Assembly (NCBI GenBank): GCA_022570795.1
Contig: JAKUDP010000010.1
Span: 558,001-622,000, forward strand
Length of the DNA: 64,000 bases
Source: Sphaerulina vaccinii
Taxonomy: Eukaryota > Ascomycota > Dothideomycetes > Mycosphaerellales > Mycosphaerellaceae
Direction of reading: 5' to 3'
Shown: piece after piece, positions 54,031 through 64,000 of the stretch
How the letters are laid out: every line of letters starts with the position of its first letter
Position numbering within the stretch: the stretch's first letter is position 1
The notes under the pieces: model-generated
Databases searched by the model: none
What the model was told of the DNA's origin: nothing
Seen by the model: the letters and a program-made list of their open reading frames with translations, nothing else
Made by a program: the position numbers and the translations under genes

Positions 54031-54252
54031 CGGCGAAGTTGGAAATACAGATACCTACGAGTCTCGAAACCACATATACTGTTTCATTTTGTTGCTTTGT
54101 GGTTTCTAAGCTGTCGAGTCGCTCGGCGATCTTTGTATACCAAATCGCGGAATGACACCGTATTCTGATCTCACTGTCACAAGCTCCGAGCCCTGCACAA
54201 CAACCATATTACAATACAACAACATCCTAAAATCGCCGAATCTAATATTAAG

Positions 54253-55216
54253 ATGGCCACTTCAGGAGCAGCAGCATTGGTCATGCCGGCCATCAAGCGA
54301 CACACCTCTACAGTCATCGTTGCTCATGGTCTCGGCGGTAGGTACTGTCCATCCTATGGCAGTACAGTCTTGACAGAACAGTAGCTGACCACGTAGGCAG
54401 ATAGTGGTGCAGGATGGTAAGAGTACTCTCCACATTCAAGTCGGCCATCCTAGATCGATTACTTGGAAGGACAAGAGCAAGACATCATACGAACGCAGCA
54501 CCGTGTCCAGCATACTGACAGTTATACTCTGTGTAGGTACTTCCTCGCAGAAGAATACCGACGACGCTCTCTCTTCCCAGAAACGAAATTCGTCTTCCCA
54601 AATGCTCCCAATATCCCAATTACAGTCAACATGGGCATGAAGATGCCAGGATGGTACATCACTCCTGACACTACACTTTCCAGCAAAGGCTAAGGGGAAC
54701 AGGTACGACATAGCAGACTTCGGCGACCTCGCCAACAGAAGTGAAGACGAAGCCGGTATCCTCCGTTCCCAGAAAGTCTTCCACACACTCATCGCCGAAG
54801 AAATCGCAGCTGGAATCCCCACCGAACGCATAGTCCTCGGAGGCTTCTCCCAAGGCGGGGCCATGAGTTTGATGGCAGGCATCACATCTCCAACTAAGCT
54901 AGGAGGAATCTTTGGATTGTCTTGCTATCTATTACTGCAAGGCAAAGTGAGGGAGTTGGTACCTGAGAACTCGCCCAATAAGGATACGCCCATCTTTATG
55001 GGTCATGGAGATGCTGATCCTGTGGTGAAGTATCCTTGGGGTAAGAAGACGGCGGAACAATTGCAGGAGTGGGGATGGAAGGTGGACTTCAAGACGTATA
55101 AAGGACTTCCTCACAGCGCTGCACCGGAAGAGATTGAGGATCTGAAGACATACCTTCAGGCGAGAATACCAGAGCTTGGGGACAAGCCGGCGCCAGGGGC
55201 GAGTGGAAGCTTGTGA
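54253..55216 (+). CDS. Acyl-protein thioesterase 1-like serine hydrolase
   Basis: Four exons: 54253-54337, 54401-54416, 54537-54653 and 54703-55216, 243 aa. Assembly restores IVAHGLGDSGAGWYFLAEEY and PGWYDIADFGD. The catalytic triad is Ser in GGFSQGGAMS, Asp in HGDADPVV and His in GLPHSAAPEE. FPNAPNIPITVNMGMKMPGW is a strong family mark. It removes palmitoyl or other acyl groups from proteins, or acts as a lysophospholipase, in the cytosol. Exon 2 is a 16-nt microexon that supplies DSGAG. The start is 222 bp from the divergent LigB-like gene. Confidence 0.93.
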
Positions 55217-55773
55217 CTACCTGAGTGGGCGAATGATGCACTCCAGAGAGAGCCGCACGATGCTGGAGAGATCAGGATGGCTTTCGCAGTGGTTGGATTG
55301 CTTCTGCTTTGGGTGCTGACTGTGGCCTTCTGGAAGAGGCTGAAGACTTGGTTCTAGAGGCTGGCCTTGTGACCATAGACGATACGACTGTTCCCTCAAG
55401 GACGAAACCATACACGATCACGAATCCTGGCTATTGCAGTTGACCGAAGAACTGGTTGGCCTGCCTGTTCTATTCAGTAGCACTGACGACTACGAATGAC
55501 GAGCTGCCTGAAGGCACTGTACTGAATATGAACGGCAGCACAACAGTTCGCATACCTCCAGTGATCTCAAATACGCTGCCGAAATATGCTTCCTATGCAG
55601 CTCATATCCGAAGCTGCCATTGAACAGCCGATCTCGGATAAGTACCTTACCTTGAGCTTCTCCACTTCCTCACGTCACTGCATCTTCAAACCGACATACA
55701 CCTTAGCCATTGACAAGAAACAGACATATTGAACAACCCATTACACCTATTGAACCCAAGAACTAGATCAATC
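55217..55773. other. Intergenic region
   Basis: 557 bp between plus-strand genes. An in-frame-looking hydrophobic stretch near 55275-55340 (MAFAVVGLLLLWVLTVAFWK) is short and has no other support. It holds the promoter of the next gene. Confidence 0.35.
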
Positions 55774-56346
55774 ATGAGTCAATACACAGCCTCCGTGCCC
55801 TCCGACGGCACAGTCAAGCCCGATATCACCAAGTTCTTCGAGAAGTTCTACGAGATTTCCGATACACCTGATGGCCATGAGAAGTACGCAGACATGTTCA
55901 CTCAGGATGGTACACTTATCATGGCTTCAAATAAAGTCCAAGGACGAGACAGTAAGTCCTCTCATTCCTCCTTATTGACATTGCTAATTGATTGAGCAGG
56001 CATAATCAAAATGCGTCACGGCATGTGGGAGAAAGTCGCAAGGAGATCGCATAAGCCTGCACAGCTATATGCTTTTGGTTCTGGGTCGGACGATATTATG
56101 TTATTTGGTACTGTGGATTATGTGCTCAAAGATGGGAGGGGAACGACTGTTGAGTGGAGTGCGAGGGCACATTTCACGAAGGAAGCAGATGGGTTGAAGA
56201 TGGACTTTTATCAGGTTTATTTGGTAAGTTGATTCATGTCTTTCTTCATTGCTGGAGGACTTGGGTGGTGGAGAAATCGGGTCCGGACGATGAAATGAAG
56301 CTAATGTGAACAATAGGATACTGCTGCAATGGCGAATGCAAAGTAG
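55774..56346 (+). CDS. SnoaL/NTF2-like protein
   Basis: Three exons: 55774-55951, 56000-56223 and 56317-56346, 143 aa. Order: DITKFFEKFYEISDTPDGHE (helix), KYADMFTQDGTLIMASNKVQ, then across the intron GRDSIIKMRHGMWEKVARRS, DDIMLFGTVDYVLKDGRG and VEWSARAHFTKEADGLKMDF. This is the alpha+beta cone of the NTF2-like superfamily, of a type abundant in fungi. No signal peptide. The final exon gives DTAAMANAK. Function unknown. Confidence 0.85.
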
Positions 56347-56616
56347 CTAGCGGGAAGTCATGATGAGTTGAGTATATGTAGCTACATCGTTGCAACAGCG
56401 GTCTATGGAGTGCCGCTGGTCTCTACCTTACGACGAATGTCCTGCTGCGAGTCCAACTAAGTACAACAGTGATGTTCGCAACTTCTTTCTGTCGCGTCCA
56501 AAGATCTGTCCAAAGTTGCCTTGGCTGCTAGCTGACCATTCTTAGGTCAACAAGCGGCTCTGGAAACTCGCGAAAGCTTCTCGCCTTAAGAACTCGCACA
56601 GCCACGGTCATTCTGT

Positions 56617-57513
56617 TCACTCGTCATCGCCCGTCGCCTCATCATCGCTCGACGGTTCGAGGGCTACCAATTCCGCGGATGCCTTACAGTGTGAGCAGAG
56701 CTCAGCGAACAACTGTTGTAGTGATACAAAACTGAAGAAGGCCGAGGGTATGGTACATACCAATCCATTCGCAGCCTCCATGCGCTCCGCCTCCGCATAT
56801 TCTTCTCGCCACTCCTGAACTAGCGCCTTACGGATCTTGCGCATCTCCTCCTTCCTGACACCGGCCTCGAGCCTACGGATGCCACGCCGAAAGTCCTCTT
56901 CGATCCGGTTCAAGCCTTCGAGAGTGAAATAAGGCCAGACATAGGTGATCTCGAGCTCGGATGCCCTCTTGGTGGGTATGGCAAAGCGGTTTAGCCAGCG
57001 CTTGAGGCCCTTCTCGACCTCTTCACCCAGAACCCAGAAAGAATTGAGGTATAGCTCAATCTTCAGCTCCACTTTCTGTCCCTTCTTGCTCAACAAACCG
57101 ACATCCTTCTCTGGGAGCAGGTTGAGGAAAGTGATGAGCTTTGTGAAGTTGAAGTCGATGACTTGAGCTGTGAGACAAAACATCGCTTGTCCGAGCATCT
57201 GTGCATGTACCTGTTTGCTTGCCTAACTCAAGCCAGAAGGCATTGCGATCCGGAGCGCTGGAGTGAGGAGCGCACCAGTGTCTTCGAGAACCGCCAGGTA
57301 GATCTCGTTCTGGATCTCACCAGAGAGATCGAGGAAGGAGATTCTGTTATCGTCTTGGCGAGTTGAGAGGGGATATGGGCCGTCTTGCTCCATGCCGACT
57401 TTCTTCTCGGGTGTGGCCGACATGGTGATTGGCGGTCGACCCGAGGATTGTTTCTTGCGATGGCGGGGATAGGGGCCGTCTTCCTCAATGCCGGCTCTCT
57501 TGTTGGAAGCCAT
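56617..57513 (-). pseudogene. F-box-like/fungal 'GEIRNEIY' family gene interrupted by an in-frame TAG
   Basis: From ATG 57513 (MASNKRAGIEEDGPYPRHRK) the frame runs to TAG 57225-57223 and then continues in the same frame from 57222 to a stop at 56617. A likely 48-bp in-frame intron lies at 56760-56713. Before the TAG is FLDLSGEIQNEIYLAVLEDT and ALLTPALRIAMPSGLS; directly after it ASKQVHAQMLGQAMFCLTAQ and VIDFNFTKLITFLNLLPEK. Together they fit the common fungal family that starts with an F-box-like segment (LPGEIRNEIY) and goes on with RQIRxEAxxMFY. A CAG to TAG change (Gln to stop) would explain the break. Alternatives are a 69-bp intron with a poor GTTCTC donor (57291 to 57223), readthrough, or sequence error. 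A repeated motif GIEEDGPYP/GMEQDGPYP is in the N-terminal part. Confidence 0.6.
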
Positions 57514-57802
57514 AGTGGTGGTGATTGGACTCGAGGCAGTGTACGTGGTGATGGTAGAAGATGGATTGTGTACGTGGAAGAGAGGCAGGCAGCTGCAGCA
57601 AACTTGTAGGCTCAAATTTCTCCACAAGCGAAATTTCACTTGCTTCTGGCTGACACACATTTGATGAGGTATTACAGTACAACTTCGAAAGTTCTTTCTA
57701 TAGCGAAGTGCTCTACGATGCCATATTTCAATCGTGCTCAGTCGCCAGAAGATGCACCGGAACAAGCTGATTCATTTCTAGATTCGTATACGTCTCAAGC
57801 TA

Positions 57803-58591
57803 TCAGATCACTACAGAACGAGCCCTAGCCCCATCCTGAGAACTGTACCACTCGTACCACTCCCGCCCAAACTTCACGTAAGCCCATGCCAATCCTGATG
57901 CAACAGCAGCAGCACCCAGTCCCCAGACTCCATAGGTAAATCCCAGGAAGCTCCCCCTCTCGTCAGCTAACATCTTCCTCTTCACAGACCACTTAAAGGA
58001 GACCCAACGCGCCATCTCCTCCTGATTCCAAGCCACGTCGCGTAGAGTACCGATCTCATCCCAGAAGTCAAGCACCTGCTCCCCATCAACTCTGCTCGCG
58101 TTATAGTTTACTGTCACTCCCTGGAACAGCACATTTCGCATGTTCTCCGCAGAGTTACCGGTCGTGATAGAGGACGGGGCCGACGAGGCATTTCCTTGGA
58201 TGATACCCGAGCCCGTGCGTGGGGCACTGGTTATGCCAACCGTCTTAATGAACTCCAATGCTTGATCTGTTGCGCTAGAGAATTGATCGTCGAGGTCAAC
58301 GACGAGGAACATTGCGGTCCCGACTGTGCCTGTGGCTGCAGTTGATGGGACGTTCAGATTGAACTTGGCACTGCTGTTTGGGAAGTTGGCCAGGGCAGCC
58401 TCAAGCTCTGAGACACGGAAGTTCTTGACGTGGATTTCGATGATTCTGGCAGCAGGGTCGTTCGTCCGGGCGACCTGGGCTTTGGTGAGGCTACTGTAGG
58501 ACCAGTCATAGCGGCCGCTGGCGGTCAGGTTCCTGACTACGAGTCTCTCGCCCGCATTCGGTGGCTGTAGGGGGAGCGGTTTTGGAGGCAT
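57803..58591 (-). CDS. Hypothetical protein with one C-terminal membrane span
   Basis: Single exon, 262 aa, ATG 58591. It begins MPPKPLPLQPPNAGERLVVR; a mixed alpha/beta region follows with TAMFLVVDLDDQFSSATDQA. A Ser/Gly-rich linker lies around residues 125-150. FLGFTYGVWGLGAAAVASGL at about residues 218-240 is a likely membrane span, followed by WAYVKFGREWYEWY and a basic tail. No family recognised. Uninterrupted frame, sensible composition and a good start make it a real gene. Confidence 0.72.
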   Translation of the reverse strand: MPPKPLPLQPPNAGERLVVRNLTASGRYDWSYSSLTKAQVARTNDPAARIIEIHVKNFRVSELEAALANFPNSSAKFNLNVPSTAATGTVGTAMFLVVDLDDQFSSATDQALEFIKTVGITSAPRTGSGIIQGNASSAPSSITTGNSAENMRNVLFQGVTVNYNASRVDGEQVLDFWDEIGTLRDVAWNQEEMARWVSFKWSVKRKMLADERGSFLGFTYGVWGLGAAAVASGLAWAYVKFGREWYEWYSSQDGARARSVVI

Positions 58592-61500
58592 GATTGATGC
58601 TTCCTCGAAGGCGCGTGTATCTTGGAGTTATGATGTAGTAAGGAAGTCTTCTCTCGTTGCAACTTAGAGGTCAGCGTATATTTGACGGATCCGCTTGATA
58701 TAAAGAGAGAAAGAAATATCGTGCTTCATTTTCGCCGGAAATGGATCCATTGTGCTCAGGTCAGTAAATCGTCCAAAGCAGAAAACGGGCATTGCAAGTC
58801 TGGGAGTGAATGGAGTGATATGAAATGGAGTCTCCCTGGGTGTGAATGTCATGAGAGCTTATGCCAGCTCCTAGCTTGTGCGCATCTTTCAGAGCAGCAT
58901 GCTAGGCGATGTGTTCGCGCGTCTCAAGTGAGGCTTTACACCGCTTCCGGCGATTGCTGGACAGAGGAATGATGAGTGCCTCGAATCACGCCGAAGGTAT
59001 TTGATGCCACACGGAAGATCTCGCGACATCTCGCGTGCGCCTAGGGAGGTCATCGAGACTGTGTGATCATGCCAGGTAAGCACCGAGGCAGCGACGACTT
59101 GGGCGCAAGAGCATCGTGAACACGGCCATTGCCCGAAGGTTCGTAGTGCCTTCAATGCTCTGGTCTTGAGTACGGTAGTGGCAGGTGCACCGGGCGGCTG
59201 GCCTTCGTCGTCGTAAAGCGTGGCTGCGTTGTATTCCAAAGCCTATATGATGATAGTCAGCTCGTAAGGGAGGCATTCATCGGTCTTCACTCGACCCTCG
59301 ATGCCCATGTCGCAGCTGCAGTTCATAGCGGACTACGAAAGCCTTGCCTGTACACGGAGGTATCCAGCCACGGGCACAAGTTCGAGGGATACAATCGTCG
59401 AGCAATTGTAATAGCGACAGCCGCAATCGAGATGCTCTAGCTGTGCCGTGGACCTCGTCGGCATCGATAGCATGTGAATCAAGTCCACTGAGTTCAGAGC
59501 TGTAGCAGCTATCTGCATCTCCGGCCCTGTGCTTGATGGTCACGAGCTCATGGAAGCGCTGGCAGCTGCACGAAGCTCTATGGTGCTGCATTTCTGTAAC
59601 GGCGCTAGATGCCGCACTAGATGAGTAGTCAATGCGAAGTGCTCGTTTTGCTCCGGCGGCACGCTGTGCTATAAGTAGAATGCTGCTCGTTCTGGTTTCA
59701 GACTCACTGCGAATGCTATTGAATACAACGCACCATACACAGGTAGGCTGAGTCGACTGCTGAGCACGATTAACTCTGACAGGATCTGGTTGGATGACGG
59801 TGCAGAAGGAAGTCAATCTGACCTGGCAGAAGCTTGGTGAGGCATGCACGGCATGCATGGGTTCATGCAGTAAGGTCATCGTCTCATTCGCTTCGGACAA
59901 AGGGCATGCAGCGGCGGTCTGCTGTATACCTCGCTCATATGGCGGAGCTTTCTCCAGCATCCTCGGATCTTGATCGTAGGTGAGATGACGTTCAGGATTA
60001 TCTGTCGGTGAGACTTGGTGGCTTACTCCAGAGCAGTCTACAGAGGACAGCTTCGAAGAAAGCTATCTCAAGCTGTCCCGGTGGCTGTAATGTAGGCCTG
60101 TCGAGATTCATGCCATGACCCGAATGTGCCTAGAGGATGGCCGAACAGCGGCTTCTTGCTGATTGCGTCTTCGTTGTTGCACTACAGCAGTAGACCGGCT
60201 GGCTAATCATGCACGAACGCGACGAAACCGTGGGGTTGCAGGTACATGAAGTTCTGTACCTCCTACGTTCAGTAGCAGACTCCAGCAGTCTTGTGGTGTA
60301 AGTCGTACAGCTCCCTGGTAGTAATAATGGAGGGGCCTTGCTTGAGTGACCAGCCGCGGAAACGTGTACTTCGTGTAAGTCCTAGCATTATCCGGATTGC
60401 TGGATCAAGTAGATTCGAGCGGTACAGAAATCACTGTAACTCTGCCTTACTGCTTCTCGTAAGAAGTCGTGTCGATGGAATTGACCGGTGCAATCGCGGC
60501 GCGTGTGTGCTCGAACGCAGCGTAGTGGATGCACTGGAGATGAAGCAGTCGGTGAAGGTCATCGTCGTGGTCCACACCAAAGACCTCACCGGCCTACGAG
60601 AACACAACTTCGCTGCTGGTGAACATGTGAGTCCCGCCCGTGGTGGAGCCGATAAAAAGCAGTCAGAAGCGATGCCGCAGTCCTGCAGAACGGTTCGAGG
60701 TTGCTCGTACGCGGCTAAACAGCATGCGCACTCGAACCAATCAAAAATACCTCACTTTTCATGCATGCAGGTCGTATTGGATGCAGCAGACCGAGCTGGA
60801 ACGGCAGTTGTCTTGTGAAACAGGACACCTCGAGGGCGATTTGATGAGTGCAGACCGCGCAGTGTGTCGTGGTGGACAAGGAAGAATTGCAGTGTGCATT
60901 CCAGGCGTTGGCACAGAAGCGGCGGTGTCGGGGCACACAGTTGCTTTGTAGAGAGGTAACGAAAGAGGAGCGAGCAGATGATCCTGACGCTGTGGCGATG
61001 GACATTTCCGGTGTCAGGATTTGTGGTTGGTTGGTTCACAGTGGTTCGCCGAAATCTTTTCTGTGTTCGAGGTTTGTTGGCCGAAGGGTCGTCCACAGCA
61101 GCGCGAGATGAATTTGACATGAATCTGCTGCGGGCTCCACTCTCTCTCTCTTCCACACCACTTTCTCATACCACGACACACCACGACACACTGCTACTTG
61201 ACCAACTCCTCCGCCAGCTGCTGCTGCGCGTGAACATCACATCATACAACCAGCACAGCACATCCCCCACGCACACGCAACAGACGCCTCCCCTTCCCAT
61301 CGGGTCGACCGGCACATCAGGTCTCCATTGATCATCTGCTGCGCCTGACGTCGCCAAGTGCTTCTAATCCAGTTCTCTTCCTTCAATCACAGCCACGTCC
61401 TGGTAATCAACCCTGCACCACATCAAGTCGCCTCCATCCAACGCTGACGCTGGCCCAAGCACGTTTCAAAGGCGGGCATTACTCCTGCCAAACACGACTA

Positions 61501-61731
61501 CACACAAATCTACTACTTGGCGCACGCTTCACCCTAGCGTTTCCTCTGTCGCCAACTCCTCCTTCACCATGGTCGCCTTCACATTATAGCACCAGCGGCC
61601 CATTGGGTCATCGATTGACGCTCGAACGCGTTCACTCGCCACTGCTACGATTTCCAGTCACACGCGAGTGTATACTGTAGATCTAGACCGAACTACACAC
61701 CACCGAAAACAACAACATATCCACCTTCACC
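58592..61731. other. 3.1-kb gene-poor region
   Basis: Longest stretch without a supported gene. Several open frames of 100-230 codons occur on both strands (for example minus 59960-59277) but have unlikely composition and no domains. The last 600 bp are rich in CACA/CTCT tracts (ctctctctctcttccacacc at 61140-61160; ccacgacacaccacgacaca at 61174-61193) and are probably the promoter and a long leader of the DUF2457 gene. Confidence 0.45.
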
Positions 61732-64000
61732 ATGGAACACCACAACACAATACAACGAACGATACCTCCCACCACTACTGCTGGTATGGACCACTCCGAA
61801 GAACTTCTTGCTGAAGTGGACGAGCCGCCAGACGAACGAAACAGCCGTTCCACGTGGGCGCCACCTAAGCTCACTGCTTACCCATCCTTCAACAAAGCCG
61901 ATCCCTCCTTGTACCAGCGCCGCGAATCTTTGTTGACTCGTCAGCTTCATTCAGAGGCCGAACAAACGGACGAGGAAGTGTCATCCCGTGCGCCTCCTCG
62001 CACTTTGAGCACACAGTCAACATGGAGCAATCCAAGCACCGCATCTACTGCAGAACTTACAAGCGACGACGGACATAGTGTCGCGAGTCCTTTCCACTCT
62101 CCACCACTTCCGGCGACTGTGATCAGCACAGCCATTCCGACTATAGAGAAGCCTATGAACAAGGAGCCTAAGATAGCGGGCGACAATAAGCTGGCGGATA
62201 CTGGGTCAGAGAAGTCTGTTGAGGAAGGGCTAGGCAGGAAGAGATGTATCAGCTTCGCTTGTGGTGGCAACAAGGAAAAGAAGCCCCCGACTTCCCAGCC
62301 AATGCCTGCTGCGCCCAAGGTTGACGCAGCTGAGCCCTCCTCACCACCGAAGCGCAAGTGCGCCCTCAAATTCGTATGCCCAACTCGGGCTGCGGTCGAG
62401 TCCAGACCCACACTGCAGAAGAGGACGTCTAGTAGGCGCCTCGCGAGCCCGCCGCCCCCAGAGCGACGTAGCAAAGACGCACCAAAGGTCCATCGTGGCT
62501 CAGACAGCACTGTCACCCACGCTTCACCAAGAAGTGTTCGCAAAAGCCCAGTTATCCTCGAGACTGCCCCAGTCGCAACAACATCGGCTGCTGCACCTGC
62601 ACACAGACGCAAGCTGTCCAACGACTCGGACAACAGCACCGAGGCTTTACGATTCCACGAATTCGCATCCAGTGATGGAGAGCCTGAGGAGTGGGTCCAG
62701 GAGTCTACATGCTACAAGAGTAGACTCACTGTGAACGATACTCTACAGAAAGAGATCACGATACGCAAAGCATGCGAGGAAGTCGAAGAGGAAGCACTTG
62801 AGGAAGAAGACGAGGATGAAGATGACGCCGAGGACGAGGATGCAGACGAAGATGATGCAGAAGACGAAGAAGATGATGACATTGAGCTGGAGTCAGAGTC
62901 AGACGATGGTTTCCGTACAGACGATGAAGAAGGATTTGCAGAGTCGGACTCTGAGGGTGAGGAGAGTGACGAGGATTGGTGGAGACCGGGCGGCCATTCG
63001 ACTGCTGCCACCTCGACAGATCACCTTGACCAATTGGCCAAGATGAAGCTCAACGACACCACACTGGCATCGTCCATCGGATCCGTGAGCTCCAGCCACA
63101 TGTCGCCCAGAAACTTGCTACGAAAGCATCGTAAGACACCTGCCAATGCGATGCCTATACAACTCAGACCTGAACCAATCGACTTGCCGGACTCCACCGA
63201 CTTCGTCTGCGGTACTCTTGACGAAGATCGTCCATTGGAGCAGGCCTTCCTCAATCACAAGAAGGAACGTGAAGCAGCAAAGCACAAGGCTCGTCCACAG
63301 GATATCGACCCAACATTCCCCACTTCCGATCCTGAGATGGATGAAGAGGACGACGATGATCTTGAGGATGCTGAGGAAAGCGAGCACGAAAGCCTGATGC
63401 ACGGCGGGCTCGAAGATCTTGACGGTGAATCCACACTCCGCCGCAGGCCTTCGAACCGTGGACGCAGGCCAAGCCATGTTCATCGATCCCCTCCACCTCC
63501 AGCTCGTCGTCGATCTCCAGCTCCTGCTGCCATGAAGCGTACAACGACAGCTCGCTCACCACCGCCACCTGTCCGACGCAGTACGGCTCGCTCACCGCCA
63601 CCAACAGTCAGGCGTACCACCACTGGGCGGTCTCCTGCACCACGCAAGCTGTTTGCCAATTCGCCCAAGAGAATCCACTCTCCAGCCCCGAAGGTCAACA
63701 AGATGACTTCTCCTCCGAACACGCAACGCTCCTCTCCACTGTCTTTTGGCTTGGAAGCGAATGTGCTGGCAAGCCGACCTCAGCTTACGCATACTGCTTC
63801 TCTCCCTCGTAATGGTGGCTACACCCTCGGAAAGTTCAACGGCTACCGCATGGACGATGGCGAAGAGACTGAGACTGGCAACCACATCCGCGCTTGTGAT
63901 AGGCACAAGCGTGGCGCAATCGACATCTACAAAGGGCTCGAGAAGAAGCGCCAGCGCCGCAAGGAGAAGCATCATGCCAAGATGTGTGCTAAAGCTGCTG
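61732..64000 (+). CDS. DUF2457 protein, partial (C-terminus outside window)
   Basis: ATG 61732 (MEHHNTIQRTIPPTTTAGMD) opens a frame with no stop to the window end, so at least 756 codons. Blocks: a Ser/Thr/Pro-rich N-terminus, two short Cys motifs, GRKRCISFACGG and KRKCALKFVCPT, a long acidic tract at about residues 350-415 (EEEDEDEDDAEDEDADED), then HKKEREAAKHKARPQDIDPT and another acidic run. An Arg/Ser/Pro-rich segment (SPPPPVRRSTARSPPPTVRR) and a C-terminal HIRACDRHKRGAIDIYKGLE follow. This arrangement is that of the fungal DUF2457 family (PF10446). Acidic and RS-like segments suggest a nuclear protein, but its role is unknown. Confidence 0.82.
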   Translation, partial: MEHHNTIQRTIPPTTTAGMDHSEELLAEVDEPPDERNSRSTWAPPKLTAYPSFNKADPSLYQRRESLLTRQLHSEAEQTDEEVSSRAPPRTLSTQSTWSNPSTASTAELTSDDGHSVASPFHSPPLPATVISTAIPTIEKPMNKEPKIAGDNKLADTGSEKSVEEGLGRKRCISFACGGNKEKKPPTSQPMPAAPKVDAAEPSSPPKRKCALKFVCPTRAAVESRPTLQKRTSSRRLASPPPPERRSKDAPKVHRGSDSTVTHASPRSVRKSPVILETAPVATTSAAAPAHRRKLSNDSDNSTEALRFHEFASSDGEPEEWVQESTCYKSRLTVNDTLQKEITIRKACEEVEEEALEEEDEDEDDAEDEDADEDDAEDEEDDDIELESESDDGFRTDDEEGFAESDSEGEESDEDWWRPGGHSTAATSTDHLDQLAKMKLNDTTLASSIGSVSSSHMSPRNLLRKHRKTPANAMPIQLRPEPIDLPDSTDFVCGTLDEDRPLEQAFLNHKKEREAAKHKARPQDIDPTFPTSDPEMDEEDDDDLEDAEESEHESLMHGGLEDLDGESTLRRRPSNRGRRPSHVHRSPPPPARRRSPAPAAMKRTTTARSPPPPVRRSTARSPPPTVRRTTTGRSPAPRKLFANSPKRIHSPAPKVNKMTSPPNTQRSSPLSFGLEANVLASRPQLTHTASLPRNGGYTLGKFNGYRMDDGEETETGNHIRACDRHKRGAIDIYKGLEKKRQRRKEKHHAKMCAKAA

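Noticed and set aside
59277..59960. 227-codon ATG-started open frame on the minus strand
   Set aside because: Composition is odd (many Cys, Ser and Arg, no hydrophobic core or domain), no neighbouring signal supports it, and several equally long frames overlap it on other strands. Could still be a lineage-specific gene.
60291..60818. 175-codon open frame on the plus strand
   Set aside because: No domain, unlikely composition; treated as chance in a gene-poor GC-balanced region.
1..64000. CRISPR arrays, rRNA genes, tRNA genes, phage or plasmid features
   Set aside because: None seen; intron-containing genes throughout show this is fungal nuclear DNA. A covariance-model scan would be decisive for tRNAs.

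Overview
The window is nuclear DNA of a filamentous ascomycete (Pezizomycotina). Genes are densely packed on both strands and carry short spliceosomal introns of about 48-70 bp with GTRNGT donors and CTGAC/CTAAC-type branch points. There are no operons, ribosome binding sites or CRISPR arrays. Gene content (SLC4 bicarbonate/borate-type transporter, DUF3425 bZIP, But2-domain secreted protein, phenylacetate-type CYP504, NIMA kinase, Whi5-type protein, DUF2457) fits a dothideomycete, perhaps Mycosphaerellales; that placement is inference. About 35 protein-coding genes are supported, most with splice models built by joining exons whose reading phases match and whose junctions restore known family motifs.

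Layout. 1-6.5 kb: a truncated Ser-rich protein, a DUF3425 bZIP factor, an archaeal/bacterial-type dUTPase-like protein and a divergent PI-PLC-like phosphodiesterase. 6.6-20.5 kb: sugar transporter, IML2/TTC39 protein head-to-head with mitochondrial tyrosyl-tRNA synthetase, SLC4 transporter, NIMA kinase and an ankyrin/BTB protein. 20.7-26.3 kb: an aromatic catabolism cluster (CYP504-like P450, fumarylacetoacetase, homogentisate dioxygenase) that would turn phenylacetate or tyrosine-derived homogentisate into fumarate and acetoacetate; the maleylacetoacetate isomerase is not here. 26.3-36.4 kb: hypothetical protein, Whi5-like cell-cycle protein, EcKinase-like protein, a 434-bp MITE with 37-bp terminal inverted repeats, a small bZIP factor with a leader ORF, an amino-acid permease, an NTF2-like protein and cytochrome c. 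37-46 kb: an orphan Pyr4/PaxB-type membrane terpene-cyclase-like protein, a But2-domain secreted protein with an 18-bp minisatellite, a seven-exon SDR, a small mitochondrial-looking protein, a 64-aa hydrophobic protein and synaptobrevin. 46.7-58.6 kb: a glutamine-synthetase-like enzyme, a second SDR, mitochondrial pyruvate carrier head-to-head with the complex I B8 subunit, a LigB/DODA dioxygenase, an acyl-protein thioesterase, a second NTF2-like protein, a gene broken by an in-frame amber codon, and a membrane-anchored hypothetical protein. 58.6-61.7 kb is gene-poor. The window ends inside a DUF2457 protein.

Functional themes: mitochondrial and respiratory genes recur (tyrosyl-tRNA synthetase, cytochrome c, pyruvate carrier, complex I B8), and several closely spaced divergent pairs probably share promoters. 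I found no convincing new multi-gene system. The most unusual items are the MITE, the aromatic catabolism cluster, the bZIP leader, the orphan terpene-cyclase-like gene, the SDR with a triplicated motif spanning its stop codon, and the amber-interrupted gene.
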